Source: Rhodocyclales bacterium (lineage in GTDB: Bacteria; Pseudomonadota; Gammaproteobacteria; Burkholderiales; Rhodocyclaceae). Taken from it: DNA of 64,000 nt. The DNA lies in NCBI GenBank assembly GCA_016183655.1, contig JACPEH010000019.1:1-64000 (forward strand), in the 5' to 3' direction. The notes beneath the pieces were generated by a model, which was not told the DNA's origin, did no database searches, and saw only the letters and a program-made list of their open reading frames with translations. This document shows positions 8,666 through 17,767 of this stretch, piece after piece (the first letter of the stretch is position 1; each line of letters begins with the position of its first letter). A program made the translations under genes and the position numbers.

Positions 8666-9640
8666 CTAGAACTCCTGAGGCGGAAGTGCGGTTGGAATAG
8701 CGCTGAATGCGCGTTTCATGGCGACGGCCATGGTTCTTGGGGGGGTCCAGCCCAGTCTCGAGACAGTTGCTTGAATGTCCAGCGCCAAGGGCACAGACAT
8801 CTTGCGCATCTGTTCGCCGCGGCCCACCAGGCTCATCAACATTTGCAGCCAGGTCGCCGGGACGGGCAGCAGACTCAGATTCTGGCCCATGCCCTGGGCC
8901 ATGGCGCGGATGAACTGGGTGGCGGTAGTAACTTGCCCGTCCGCCACTAGGTAGACGCCACTAGGGGGATTGGGGTGACGTACCATGTGCATCAGGAGAT
9001 CCACCACATTGTCCAGGGCCACAAAGCTGCGAGGGGCATTCAGAGCGCCCAGAGGTAGGGGCCAGCCCTTTGCGACCAGACGGGTCAGCAGTGCAAAGTT
9101 ACCTGGAGCCGCTGGGCCATAGATCATGGGTGGGCGAACACAGAGGACGCTCATACCCGTGGAGGCCTGTAGTTGATTCAATGCCTGTTCCGCTTCCCAT
9201 TTGGACAGGGCATAGGGCGAGTCCGGCTGGGGGTGGTCATCTGCGGTAAAGGGCTGATGAATGGACTGACTGCCATTGACACCAATGGAACTGACGAAGA
9301 TGAATCGCGCCACCCCGGCCTCAGCGGCGGCCCTGGCCAACGCCAGCGTACCGTCAGTGTTGACCTGCCTGAAAGCGGCCAAGGGATCATCGGCTGGGTC
9401 GCGAAGCATGTGAGCGCGCCCGGCTGCATGTACCACCACGTTAATCGTGGCCAGCTGCTGGACTGCATCCACTGCTAGGCTCGGCAGTTCAGGGGCAACC
9501 CAGCGCGCGACACCACTTGGCAACGTGGCATCTGGCCGTCGAACCATGGCGGTAACCCGCAGGCCTTGGGCGATCAAGGCTGCGCAGAGGGCTTGACCCA
9601 AAAATCCAGACCCGCCCGTAACAAGAACATGCGGGTTCAT
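8666..9640 (-). CDS. NAD-dependent sugar epimerase/4-reductase (WbpV-like SDR)
   Basis: A 324-residue extended SDR. The Rossmann motif VTGGSGFLGQ is at the N-terminus, HAAGRAH follows, and the catalytic YALSKWEAE (YxxxK) lies near residue 152. The remote C-terminal segment resembles UDP-4-keto-6-deoxy-GlcNAc reductases of the WbpV type, which with WbpM make UDP-QuiNAc; a C4 epimerase role is the alternative. The ATG at 9640 overlaps the polymerase stop as ATGA; an in-frame ATG eight codons upstream lies inside that gene and is less likely. With the single dehydratase in this cluster it would form a branch parallel to the aminated sugar. Confidence 0.75.
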   Translation of the reverse strand: MNPHVLVTGGSGFLGQALCAALIAQGLRVTAMVRRPDATLPSGVARWVAPELPSLAVDAVQQLATINVVVHAAGRAHMLRDPADDPLAAFRQVNTDGTLALARAAAEAGVARFIFVSSIGVNGSQSIHQPFTADDHPQPDSPYALSKWEAEQALNQLQASTGMSVLCVRPPMIYGPAAPGNFALLTRLVAKGWPLPLGALNAPRSFVALDNVVDLLMHMVRHPNPPSGVYLVADGQVTTATQFIRAMAQGMGQNLSLLPVPATWLQMLMSLVGRGEQMRKMSVPLALDIQATVSRLGWTPPRTMAVAMKRAFSAIPTALPPQEF

Positions 9641-10929
9641 GCTTGAGGTTCCTGAGTAAGACATTTTCCTCGTTTAAGCGACAGAAACGCCACCAAGAGC
9701 CAACCATGGGTGACGAAACCGTTTGAAAATCCCAGCGGGGTATTGATAAGGCTGAAGATAATGCCTATGCTCGCGAAAGGACCTATCAACATCCAATCGG
9801 TTTTTTTCTGCACTACGATGCGTCGATAGCATAGCGCGGTAAACATGCCCCACAATGTACAAATTATAATGGCGGCAAAACCAAAATCCACGTAAAGCGA
9901 ACCCCACGCAGACGGGAAGAATCCGTAGGTCCCCAGATTAAGCAGTGAGTCAAACCCTTCAGCAACACCCTCCGGGTCCAGGCGGCGCACCAAAGCAGAC
10001 ATCATGTCAACACCATACACGCCGAATTGCAACGGGCCATCGTAGGCAGAAAACAGGTAATTGCTCATCACAATCCCCTGCACCAAGTACCAGACAAAGA
10101 TGAAGATCAAATAAGAGATGTCGTCTCCGAAGAGCGCGAAGATGACATCAGCGGTGGGACCGTGAAAACCCACCCCCCATCGTTCTTCGGCAACCATAAA
10201 CATTTCTGTGGAGCCGCCTGCCGCTGCGGCTCGAATCATGAAAACAGAGGCAAAGTATTGAAATAAACCGATCAATACCATTAACCAAATCAGCCGCACA
10301 ATCCACTTATGACTCCCCGACCGGGAAGTGTAGCGACCAACACCTACCATCTTCTTGCGCTCCCCCAACGCTAGAAAAGCGACAATGACTCCATAAAAAA
10401 TGGGGTTTCGACCGCCCATCCCAATGGTAGCTAAGATAACAGGCAACAGTCCAAATATCACCAGCTTCCATACTTGGACTCGGCGAGCGTAAAGCGCATG
10501 AACGACAGTGAAGACATAGCCTGCCGGATAGAACAAAAATGCAATTTGAAACCACACCGAACTGGCAGATGCCTCTCCTTTTAGCAGGGCATCCGCAGTT
10601 TGGGACCGAAGCTCGTAGGCTACAGACAAGTCGAACAAGTTCTTGTCCCAGATATCCAAAACAAAAAAAATGGTTGCGAACCCTGATGCCACCGTCAAGT
10701 AGACTTCTGCCTTAGAAGCGTCAATGTGCGATGATTTCTCGATCGAAGACACCTCTTTTCTCCTCGGCACCATCAAAGTGCCGACTAGAAAGGCTGCAAT
10801 AAAAACTGCCAGTATTACCATACCTTGAACGGTAAGCTGGCGCTCCAATAGTTGGTACGGCAGGATTACATATGTGAGTAGACATAGCCCCCAAATACCG
10901 AGCATGGTCTGGGCGGGATGTCTATTCAT
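9637..10929 (-). CDS. O-antigen polymerase candidate (Wzy-type membrane protein)
   Basis: A ~430-residue protein with about ten to twelve hydrophobic segments and a sizeable hydrophilic loop near the middle to C-terminal third, the usual Wzy topology. There is no strong motif, as is normal for Wzy; the call rests on membrane pattern, length and position in a cluster that also has Wzx and Wzz. It would join undecaprenyl-linked repeat units in the periplasm. I chose the ATG at 10929; a GTG six codons earlier (10947) is possible and neither has an obvious ribosome-binding site. Base composition is lower in GC than the host genes. Confidence 0.7.
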   Translation of the reverse strand: MNRHPAQTMLGIWGLCLLTYVILPYQLLERQLTVQGMVILAVFIAAFLVGTLMVPRRKEVSSIEKSSHIDASKAEVYLTVASGFATIFFVLDIWDKNLFDLSVAYELRSQTADALLKGEASASSVWFQIAFLFYPAGYVFTVVHALYARRVQVWKLVIFGLLPVILATIGMGGRNPIFYGVIVAFLALGERKKMVGVGRYTSRSGSHKWIVRLIWLMVLIGLFQYFASVFMIRAAAAGGSTEMFMVAEERWGVGFHGPTADVIFALFGDDISYLIFIFVWYLVQGIVMSNYLFSAYDGPLQFGVYGVDMMSALVRRLDPEGVAEGFDSLLNLGTYGFFPSAWGSLYVDFGFAAIIICTLWGMFTALCYRRIVVQKKTDWMLIGPFASIGIIFSLINTPLGFSNGFVTHGWLLVAFLSLKRGKCLTQEPQA

Positions 10930-10961
10930 GTCGAACTGATAGAGCACAGCACCAGTTCATC

Positions 10962-12383
10962 TCACGATAGAAACGAAGCGGTTTTATACGTGGCGCAGAC
11001 GCCATGCCGAATCACTGTGCGCAACTGCTGGCCCAGATTATGAGCCAAGGTAGTGGCACCAGGGGAGGCTTTCGCTCGCTGGAAGTTCCGGAACGAAAAA
11101 AAGTCACCCTCAAAACTCCCTTCCAGAAGACTTGAGAGGATGTGGCGTTGCCGGGCGGGCAAGTCCCTCACCCCTTGCCACAAAGCTGATCGATCAGGCA
11201 GGCCGTCAATTTCACTCGGGTCGTCGAAACGAATGAAGTCACCTTCGGTGACATAGTAGGTCGGGCTCACTAGGGACTTCAAACCCAGCAGCGCAGACTG
11301 AAGACCCAAGGTTCCGGTTAGGGTGAAATTGGTATCAACCAGACTAACGGCTTCATTACCGCTGACCTCATAGGGCAGAAAGACGACATTGGCAATAGCT
11401 TTGAGTCGATCAATCAACTCGTGCTGTCGAAAGCCGAACTGGGACGGATGGTCTTTGACGAGAATCAGATAACCTTGGTCGCTAAAAGCCTTAGCAGCGC
11501 GAACCAACAAGTTCTCATAGTCGATGAGATGGGCATTTGCCAGCCAATAATCGATAGATGCTTCAGGAAAAAGCTGTAACCCGAAGAAAACCCGACGGGA
11601 CTTCGGGAAGCGCGCCAAGGAGTCACGCCAGTTCCAGTCAATCAGGTCCAAAACCCTCACGTCACACAGGCGTGGCTTGTGGGCGAGGAAGGACTGTGCG
11701 TCTAAGTAATGCAGACTGCGCGGATCGCGCTTTAGCAAGGAGATCAGCTTGAAGCCCCAACCTCGGATCTTGAAATAAGTGAAAATGCGCAACCAGCGGG
11801 TTCGGGTGTAGCGCTTTGAGGTAGTAACGTAGGACGGCGTGAAGCTTGGATCGGCAATGATACGGATCTGCTCAGTCAGCACTTCCTCATGGGGTGGCGG
11901 CGAAGTCTTGATCAACTGACCCCGGTACATCAACATACACATGCCACTGACTAGGCTAGCGGTTAGTTCGACATAAGGAATGCCGCGTCGCCGAGCAAGG
12001 CGCTCCAGCACATCGGATACATAGCGATCAATGGGAAAGCTAACTACCACTTGGGGGCATGTCTCATCCAACACTTTGGAGAATGCCGTCTCCATAGCAG
12101 CAACCATGCAACGCGCCTGCTTCGGCGGAAGCCACCGCAGGAGCCGACAACGCGCAATGATATCCTTTACCTCCGCATCGGCAAACGTCAAAGTTTGAAT
12201 ATCGGAATACGCGAACTGACGCTTATATGCGGCATTGAAGTCGTCAACCACATCACGGTCTGCAGCGCCTCGTACATCAGAGACTACGACATGCCGAGGA
12301 AAGCCGAGGTTTTCAGCGATGAATTTCCACCATTTATCGGTGCGATTAATGGCATAAACTAGGACAGTATCTTCGGATGTCAC
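10962..12383 (-). CDS. Capsule-synthesis-like glycosyltransferase candidate
   Basis: A 473-residue soluble protein without membrane helices. The C-terminal third has the pattern of KpsC/KpsS-type capsule synthesis proteins and related GT-B transferases: LVKDHPSQFG, then VVFLPYEVSGNEAVSLVDTN, then a threonine-rich TGTLGLQSALLGLKSLVSP loop that resembles a nucleotide-sugar site. I chose a GTG start at 12383 because it overlaps the flippase stop as GTGA; an ATG at 12500 would run 120 bases into the flippase. Relatives transfer Kdo from CMP-Kdo, so this is the best candidate in the cluster for using the CMP-nonulosonate. That assignment is inference. Confidence 0.6.
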   Translation of the reverse strand: MTSEDTVLVYAINRTDKWWKFIAENLGFPRHVVVSDVRGAADRDVVDDFNAAYKRQFAYSDIQTLTFADAEVKDIIARCRLLRWLPPKQARCMVAAMETAFSKVLDETCPQVVVSFPIDRYVSDVLERLARRRGIPYVELTASLVSGMCMLMYRGQLIKTSPPPHEEVLTEQIRIIADPSFTPSYVTTSKRYTRTRWLRIFTYFKIRGWGFKLISLLKRDPRSLHYLDAQSFLAHKPRLCDVRVLDLIDWNWRDSLARFPKSRRVFFGLQLFPEASIDYWLANAHLIDYENLLVRAAKAFSDQGYLILVKDHPSQFGFRQHELIDRLKAIANVVFLPYEVSGNEAVSLVDTNFTLTGTLGLQSALLGLKSLVSPTYYVTEGDFIRFDDPSEIDGLPDRSALWQGVRDLPARQRHILSSLLEGSFEGDFFSFRNFQRAKASPGATTLAHNLGQQLRTVIRHGVCATYKTASFLS

Positions 12384-13621
12384 AGGGTATGAATCTCCAA
12401 CTGGCTGTACCTTTTTTGAACGTACAAGCCATTTAGCACCAAATAGAGCAAAGGCGTAAGCAAGGCTCCAACAAAGGCCCCGGGGAGTTGGAACATCCAA
12501 GCCAGGGCAAATAGCCCCGCAGCACCTAGCAGTACGGCAGTTGCTTGATTGCGAAGCAGTACTTCGTCTCCACCCAAGGAGAGAAGCAGTAGCCCTTTGT
12601 AATCAGCTGCCGTTCGCAACAAAACGCCCAATATCATGATCACCATGAACACGGCTTGCAGACCTAGACGACTGGCCAAAGGCCCCAGCAAGTGATCGAC
12701 CAATAGCGCCAAAGCCATCAATCCAGCCAAGCAGATGGCAAATCGACCGTATTCAATTTGCACGACTTTGGCGCCGCTGTGCGAGGCATTTTCTCGAGCA
12801 AGTCGATAGATCTCTGGGGCAACTCGGTTGAACGATGCAATGTTGAAAATCTGCAATGCTAGGCCCGCCAAGACGAGATGACGAAAATAAATACCGACTT
12901 CAGACGCCGACAGTAAAAAACCAACGATGAGCCGGTCAGTTTGCAATGCAGCCACCGCCACCAAACCAACCAAGAAGTGAAGCGCGGATGCTCGGTATTG
13001 TTGAAGAATTGTTTGCCGAGGCAGTTCGTCACCACTAACAGTTAACGGCTCGCGCGCCCAGAGAACCCACCAAGTGATTGTCGCCACGAGGTAAATGGTA
13101 GACGCCACAGCCCAGACTTCTAGAACAGAGTTAGTCGTCAGCCCCCCCCCAAGCTGCCAAGAGAGAACCAACACAGCCGTCAACTGAAGGACATTTTTCG
13201 TTGCCGCCATTACCAATAATGGATAGGTTCGCCTGTCTAGTAACACCCCTTTGTATGATTCGTTCAAGAAGTGCTCTCCCACCACCACCAGCGCGAGCAA
13301 GCCCACCAGCGAGGGCGCCCCCCCCCAGAGAAATCCGCTCAGAACTAGAATCGGTAGGACCAACAGGTAATGGGTTCCAAAGAACAGGAAGGCATCGCTC
13401 ATCCGCCGACGTATGGCTGACGATGACCGTCCCGCAACCTGTCGCTGCAGGTCGATCTGGCGCTCGTATCCAAGCAAGAAGGAAAGCAGACTGATCACAG
13501 TCGCCAGAAAACCGAATCGTCCCGCCTCTTCAAGCGGCAGCCTGTAAACGCAGATGAGCACGAAAAGGCCACGAGATAGGGTCTCCAACAGCTTGATGCC
13601 GACTAAGTAGCGTTGACGCAT
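12380..13621 (-). CDS. Polysaccharide flippase candidate (Wzx-type)
   Basis: A 413-residue polytopic membrane protein with roughly twelve hydrophobic helices in the pattern of the MOP/Wzx superfamily. It would flip undecaprenyl-diphosphate-linked repeat units to the periplasm. The ATG at 13621 (MRQRYLVGIKLLE) lies 14 bases after the SDR stop; longer readings run into the SDR gene and give a non-membrane N-terminus. A run of eight to nine Cs (plus strand near 13141-13150) and another near 13319-13326 make this a spot to check for base-call errors, although the frame is intact here. Confidence 0.78.
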   Translation of the reverse strand: MRQRYLVGIKLLETLSRGLFVLICVYRLPLEEAGRFGFLATVISLLSFLLGYERQIDLQRQVAGRSSSAIRRRMSDAFLFFGTHYLLVLPILVLSGFLWGGAPSLVGLLALVVVGEHFLNESYKGVLLDRRTYPLLVMAATKNVLQLTAVLVLSWQLGGGLTTNSVLEVWAVASTIYLVATITWWVLWAREPLTVSGDELPRQTILQQYRASALHFLVGLVAVAALQTDRLIVGFLLSASEVGIYFRHLVLAGLALQIFNIASFNRVAPEIYRLARENASHSGAKVVQIEYGRFAICLAGLMALALLVDHLLGPLASRLGLQAVFMVIMILGVLLRTAADYKGLLLLSLGGDEVLLRNQATAVLLGAAGLFALAWMFQLPGAFVGALLTPLLYLVLNGLYVQKRYSQLEIHTL

Positions 13622-13634
13622 CAGTATAGAAACC

Positions 13635-14444
13635 CTACCAGCAAGTCCATCCGCCATCCACAGCCAAGACCTGGCCGGTAACATAGCTGGATGCATCCGA
13701 CGCCAAGTACAGCAAGGCCGGCACCATTTCATCTGCCTTGGCCATGCGGCCCATGGGAACCCGACTGGCATAACGCTCGGAGAAGGTGGAGTTTTGACCG
13801 CTGGACGCACCGCCGGGCACCAGGCAGTTCACGCGGATACCGGACTGGGCCCAATGGGTGGCTAGCCACTTGGTCAGCCCGACTACGGCTGCCTTGGACG
13901 CCGCATAGACGGCGGGCGTATTGATCGGCCCACCTAGATAATCAGAACCTTCATAAATGCGCGGATCAGGCCCCACCAGACCGTAGATCGAAGCCGTCTG
14001 AATCACGGCTCCGCCCTGCCCTTGACGCAGCAGCTGTCGGCCGACCGATTGCGCCATCAGGAACATGCCATCAATGTTCACAGACATAACGTCGCGCCAG
14101 ACCTCGAGCGAGTAATCCTCGAACGCAGTGAAGAATTTGCGGGGATCTGCCGTCTTGGTGGCTGCGTTATTGTGCAGGATGTCGATGCGACCGAAGTGGC
14201 TAACAATTGCATCGACGCAGGTCTGGACAGACTCGGGGCTCGACACATCACATCCGAAACCGTGCGCGCCTGACCCGATGGCTGCGGCCACTTCTCTAGC
14301 GGCAGACTCGTGCAGGTCCACTACCGCCACATGGGCGCCTGCACTGGCAAGGCCGTTGGCGAAGCGCTGGCCGAGGATGCCAGCCCCGCCAGTGACGAGG
14401 GCCGTCTTGCCATCCAGTCTAAAAGTCTCCAATGGGGTAGTCAT
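13635..14444 (-). CDS. Short-chain dehydrogenase, PtmA-like
   Basis: A 269-residue classical SDR. VTGGAGILGQ is the cofactor motif, HNNAATKT corresponds to the NNAG region, and the catalytic YAASK is near residue 184, with VPGG after it. SDRs of this type accompany nonulosonate genes in Campylobacter flagellin-glycosylation loci (ptmA) and similar islands, where their exact reaction is poorly settled. It directly follows the class-III aminotransferase gene (eight-base gap), so the pair may act on the same keto or amino sugar. Assignment to the SDR family is secure; the substrate is not. Confidence 0.8.
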   Translation of the reverse strand: MTTPLETFRLDGKTALVTGGAGILGQRFANGLASAGAHVAVVDLHESAAREVAAAIGSGAHGFGCDVSSPESVQTCVDAIVSHFGRIDILHNNAATKTADPRKFFTAFEDYSLEVWRDVMSVNIDGMFLMAQSVGRQLLRQGQGGAVIQTASIYGLVGPDPRIYEGSDYLGGPINTPAVYAASKAAVVGLTKWLATHWAQSGIRVNCLVPGGASSGQNSTFSERYASRVPMGRMAKADEMVPALLYLASDASSYVTGQVLAVDGGWTCW

Positions 14445-14452
14445 GAGGGGGC

Positions 14453-15844
14453 TCAGTTGTGAGAGCGGAAGACAGGCTTGATGGCCGGCCCGAGCAAAAA
14501 GTCTTCAACTCGTGAATCCAATGCCTGCTTGACTACCGCCAGAGCCTTATCAGCAGCCTCCAGGGTGAGGGCCAACTCAGCCTCACCATGTGACTGCGAG
14601 ACTGCCAGCCAAGGCATCAGGACTCCATGGCGGATCATTTCCTGAGCATACAGTGTGCGCAGAGCCATGCTTGGCTTGCCGTCATGATCCAAGGTCAGAT
14701 AATTGAGCGAGATGGCGGGACCATCCATCACGAAATGCTGGGACAGCCCGTGTCGTGAGGCCAGTTCGGTCAACCCGGATTTCAGCAGTTTTCCGTAGCC
14801 CCAGAGATGATCGGTCACGGCCTCGGCTTGATAGATGCGGACGGTCTCAATGAAGGCCGCAAGACCGGGCATTTCAGCTCCATGGGTGGTGGACAGCAAG
14901 AAGGTACGCTCCATGCCGGGGTTGTCGATGGAGCCCACCTGCATCACCTCGCGGCGACCGGCCACCGCAGCCACGGAATAGCCGTTGGCCATGCCTTTGC
15001 CGAAGGTGCACAGGTCGGGTGTCACGCCAAAAAAAGTCTGCGCTCCCGCCACGTGCCAGCGAAAACCGGTGATCATCTCGTCCAGAATAAACAGTGCGCC
15101 ACCTTGACGACACATGGCTTGAACCTGGTGCAAGAAGTTGCCTGTATTGTTGGGGCAGACAGCACAGGGCGATTGAGGCCACTGGGCCTGTTGTTGGCAT
15201 GATCCGGCACACGGGATCATTGCGGTGGCCGGCTCAAGCATGACTGCAGCAATCTGACCCGGGTGGGCGTCAAACAAGGCCTTCAAGCTGCCGGCATCGC
15301 CATAGTCGAATAGCAACGTGTGGGTGACGTGCTCGCCCGGGATTCCCCGCCTCAAGCTGGTAGTGCCAATGAACCAATCGTCGAATGAAAAAAATGGCTG
15401 TTGGCGCGGAACGCAGACGAAGCGCCGCCCAGTGTAGGCACGAGCGATTTTGACGGCAGCGGTGGTGACGTTCGAGCCGTTCTTGGCAAACTTCACCATA
15501 TCCACAGCGGGAATCAGCTTGATTAGAGTTTCGGCAGCCTGCAACTCAGTCCAAGTGGCACGAGTCAAATTGACGCCATCATCCATGGCCGCGGCGGCGG
15601 CGGCATTGACACGCGAATCAGCATAACCCAGCGTCACCGCACGCAGGGCCATCCCGTAGTCCAGAAAGCGGCGACCGTCAGCATCCCATACATACGCCCC
15701 TTTGCCTCGGGTCAGGATGGGCGGGGCATTTTGCGGGAACTGATCATCACCGCGTGAATAGGTGTGGGCGCCGCCGGGAATGGCTTTGTGCAATCGCGCA
15801 CGCCACTCAGCTGCGTCGAGGGAGGGAGGGATTAGTTGCGCCAT
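14453..15844 (-). CDS. Class-III PLP aminotransferase with a four-cysteine insertion
   Basis: A 463-residue fold-type I PLP enzyme of the glutamate-1-semialdehyde-aminomutase-like group. Visible are the N-terminal PGGAHTYSRG, the ILDEMITGFR aspartate motif and the PLP lysine in TFGKGMANGY (~K283). Between them is a segment with cysteines spaced C-x3-C-x10-C-x2-C (about residues 212-230), which HemL lacks and which could bind zinc or an iron-sulfur cluster. The start at 15844 has GGAGAG just upstream and overlaps the end of the previous gene by 13 bases. Clustered with the SDR and nonulosonate genes, it most likely acts on a sugar rather than in haem synthesis; the substrate is unknown. Confidence 0.78.
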   Translation of the reverse strand: MAQLIPPSLDAAEWRARLHKAIPGGAHTYSRGDDQFPQNAPPILTRGKGAYVWDADGRRFLDYGMALRAVTLGYADSRVNAAAAAAMDDGVNLTRATWTELQAAETLIKLIPAVDMVKFAKNGSNVTTAAVKIARAYTGRRFVCVPRQQPFFSFDDWFIGTTSLRRGIPGEHVTHTLLFDYGDAGSLKALFDAHPGQIAAVMLEPATAMIPCAGSCQQQAQWPQSPCAVCPNNTGNFLHQVQAMCRQGGALFILDEMITGFRWHVAGAQTFFGVTPDLCTFGKGMANGYSVAAVAGRREVMQVGSIDNPGMERTFLLSTTHGAEMPGLAAFIETVRIYQAEAVTDHLWGYGKLLKSGLTELASRHGLSQHFVMDGPAISLNYLTLDHDGKPSMALRTLYAQEMIRHGVLMPWLAVSQSHGEAELALTLEAADKALAVVKQALDSRVEDFLLGPAIKPVFRSHN

Positions 15845-16515
15845 ATGCTCTCCAGGGAATGTTTCGCTCGTATCCAATGGTTACGTGGATTACCGAAATA
15901 AATGGAATCAGGTGGTACCGAGTAGTCCAGCACCAAGGACTCGGTGGCAATGCCCACGTTATCACCAATCACGCAGTCGCCCAGTACCGCACTGCCCGGC
16001 CTCAACGTTACATTCCGCCCCAGTCGGGGATAAATATCATGGTTACTGCCGATACCGCAGCGCTGGTAGACCATGAAGTAGTCTTGGTAACAGCCCCTGC
16101 CGAGCACCGTTCCAAGTGGGTGGACTAGCAGAAATATGGACGGCAACTCGACTTCATAAAAAATGTCGCAGCCATGCAGCATCTTATTCAGCAAGAATAC
16201 CTTTTTGCTCCAGGCGGCCGGCGCTCCGTCTCGGTGAAGCTGATTGGAGACGAAGTATAGCCAGGCTGCGTACTGGTCGCCGTGCAGGTGGTCGAAGACA
16301 GCCTGCTGCCCGTTAAAGAAATACTTGTTGTTAATGGCCGAAAAACAATGCTCGAGGCGCGCCAGAGCAACACTGGCAGATTTGTATAGCAGTGCATGCT
16401 CCAATGAGCACCCATCCGCGAAAGCGGAATCCGTCTGCCGAATGAGCAAAGTACACAACTCATCTATTGTGAGCGAACTCGAAACACGATTCATTACTGA
16501 ACTCAATAGATTCAA
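15832..16515 (-). CDS. Hexapeptide-repeat acetyltransferase, serine-acetyltransferase-like
   Basis: A 227-residue protein with a helical N-terminal half and a C-terminal left-handed beta-helix (GRNVTLRPGSAVLGDCVIGDNVGIA). The overall form resembles CysE-type acetyltransferases, but the usual CysE signature is weak. In this context it is more probably an O- or N-acetyltransferase modifying the polysaccharide or its precursor. It lies between the integral-membrane acyltransferase and the class-III aminotransferase genes and belongs to the same operon. GC is lower here than in the flanks. Confidence 0.7.
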   Translation of the reverse strand: MNLLSSVMNRVSSSLTIDELCTLLIRQTDSAFADGCSLEHALLYKSASVALARLEHCFSAINNKYFFNGQQAVFDHLHGDQYAAWLYFVSNQLHRDGAPAAWSKKVFLLNKMLHGCDIFYEVELPSIFLLVHPLGTVLGRGCYQDYFMVYQRCGIGSNHDIYPRLGRNVTLRPGSAVLGDCVIGDNVGIATESLVLDYSVPPDSIYFGNPRNHWIRAKHSLESIWRN

Positions 16516-16527
16516 ATCGACTGTCGA

Positions 16528-17760
16528 TCAAGGGGATGTTGCCTTGCACTTAGCTATCGACCCATTCTTTCGTCTTGATGCAATAAAGCCAATGATCAGG
16601 TCTCTGTCTTCAACTATTTTTGCCAATCTAGCGGAAACATAAATAGTGATGAAAAGAGAAAAAAATCCGGCCAGACATGATGCAATCCACCCCATTTTGT
16701 AGACGATTGGATGTAGTAGGCTGAATGCAAAAATAAGCAATGGAAAATGCAATACGTATAGGGTGTACGAATATCGCGCCGTACTAACTAACAACCGTCC
16801 CCGCAACTTGCATCGTATTGCAGTTGCGAGTGCAACAGTTAAGATTAAAGCAGCAAACATCATCACAACGTGCGCTCTTTTGCCAAGCCTTTGTAGAGGT
16901 TCAATCAAATATTTGATCGGCTGGCCTTCGCCAACAGCAACTATACAAAGCACAAAAAACAATAATAACAAAATTGAATTTCGCAAAAATTGATTCGAAT
17001 GCAACCCACCTCGCAAATATAGATAACCCATGAAAAAACCTGCATGCCAGACAACAAAAAACACCCAAAACAATATCCCACTGGGCTGATTGAAAAAAAC
17101 AAATAGCAACACCCCAAGAGGCAACCAACCCAACCAAAACGAGTGACGGCTTCGCAAACCAGCGCAAGCCATTGCAAAAATATAAAACCACCACTCAAAG
17201 GCCAAAGTCCAAAGGGGGCCGTTGACACTTAAGGGTGGAGTTGTATGAGGGAACACGTTGTAGATCAACAACAATGTTGGGAGTAGCCGATCCCATTCGA
17301 AATCAACCCTTTCCCTAGACAAAAAGAGCTCATCTCCCAATCGAAATGATGAAGCGCCGTGCAAATCAAGGCTTTTGACAATAAAAAAAACAGCAAATGA
17401 AGCTATCACAGAAGCAATAAGAGGGGGATAGATTCTGAAAATACGCGCCCGCGAAAATCCTATCGCATCAAAACAGCCGTCACCATCCCGATGCTTAGCC
17501 ACGCTCACAAAGATCATGAATCCACTTACGATAAAAAAAGCGATCACGCTGTATGCTGCAAAAAAACTAGTTGTAAGGTGAGCAGCACCATACAATCCAA
17601 AATATGGGAGGACAAAAATCTGAAATGCGTGCACCGCCGCAACAATCAGAGCAGCAACGCCACGAATGGAAGACATAAGATCCATCACAACGGCATAGTC
17701 TGGCTGTTTCGCGCTTGGCACGAATGATTGAGCGGGTATCAAGTTGAGGTTACTGTTCAT
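16528..17760 (-). CDS. Integral-membrane acyltransferase (OafA-like, acyltransferase 3 family)
   Basis: A 410-residue protein with about ten membrane helices. The N-terminal SSIRGVAALIVAAVHAFQIF fits the family's first helix with its conserved R-G and histidine. Members O-acetylate O-antigens from the membrane, comparable in role to Lag-1 in Legionella, which acetylates legionaminic acid; that parallel is context, not homology shown here. The ATG at 17760 is chosen because the longer frame overlaps hisF and starts with an unrelated segment. This gene is among the most AT-rich of the whole cluster, suggesting separate acquisition. Confidence 0.82.
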   Translation of the reverse strand: MNSNLNLIPAQSFVPSAKQPDYAVVMDLMSSIRGVAALIVAAVHAFQIFVLPYFGLYGAAHLTTSFFAAYSVIAFFIVSGFMIFVSVAKHRDGDGCFDAIGFSRARIFRIYPPLIASVIASFAVFFIVKSLDLHGASSFRLGDELFLSRERVDFEWDRLLPTLLLIYNVFPHTTPPLSVNGPLWTLAFEWWFYIFAMACAGLRSRHSFWLGWLPLGVLLFVFFNQPSGILFWVFFVVWHAGFFMGYLYLRGGLHSNQFLRNSILLLLFFVLCIVAVGEGQPIKYLIEPLQRLGKRAHVVMMFAALILTVALATAIRCKLRGRLLVSTARYSYTLYVLHFPLLIFAFSLLHPIVYKMGWIASCLAGFFSLFITIYVSARLAKIVEDRDLIIGFIASRRKNGSIAKCKATSP

Positions 17761-17767
17761 TCGAAGA

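Noticed and set aside
14453..15844. Aminotransferase as HemL (haem synthesis)
   Set aside because: Cysteine-rich insertion and polysaccharide context argue for a sugar substrate.
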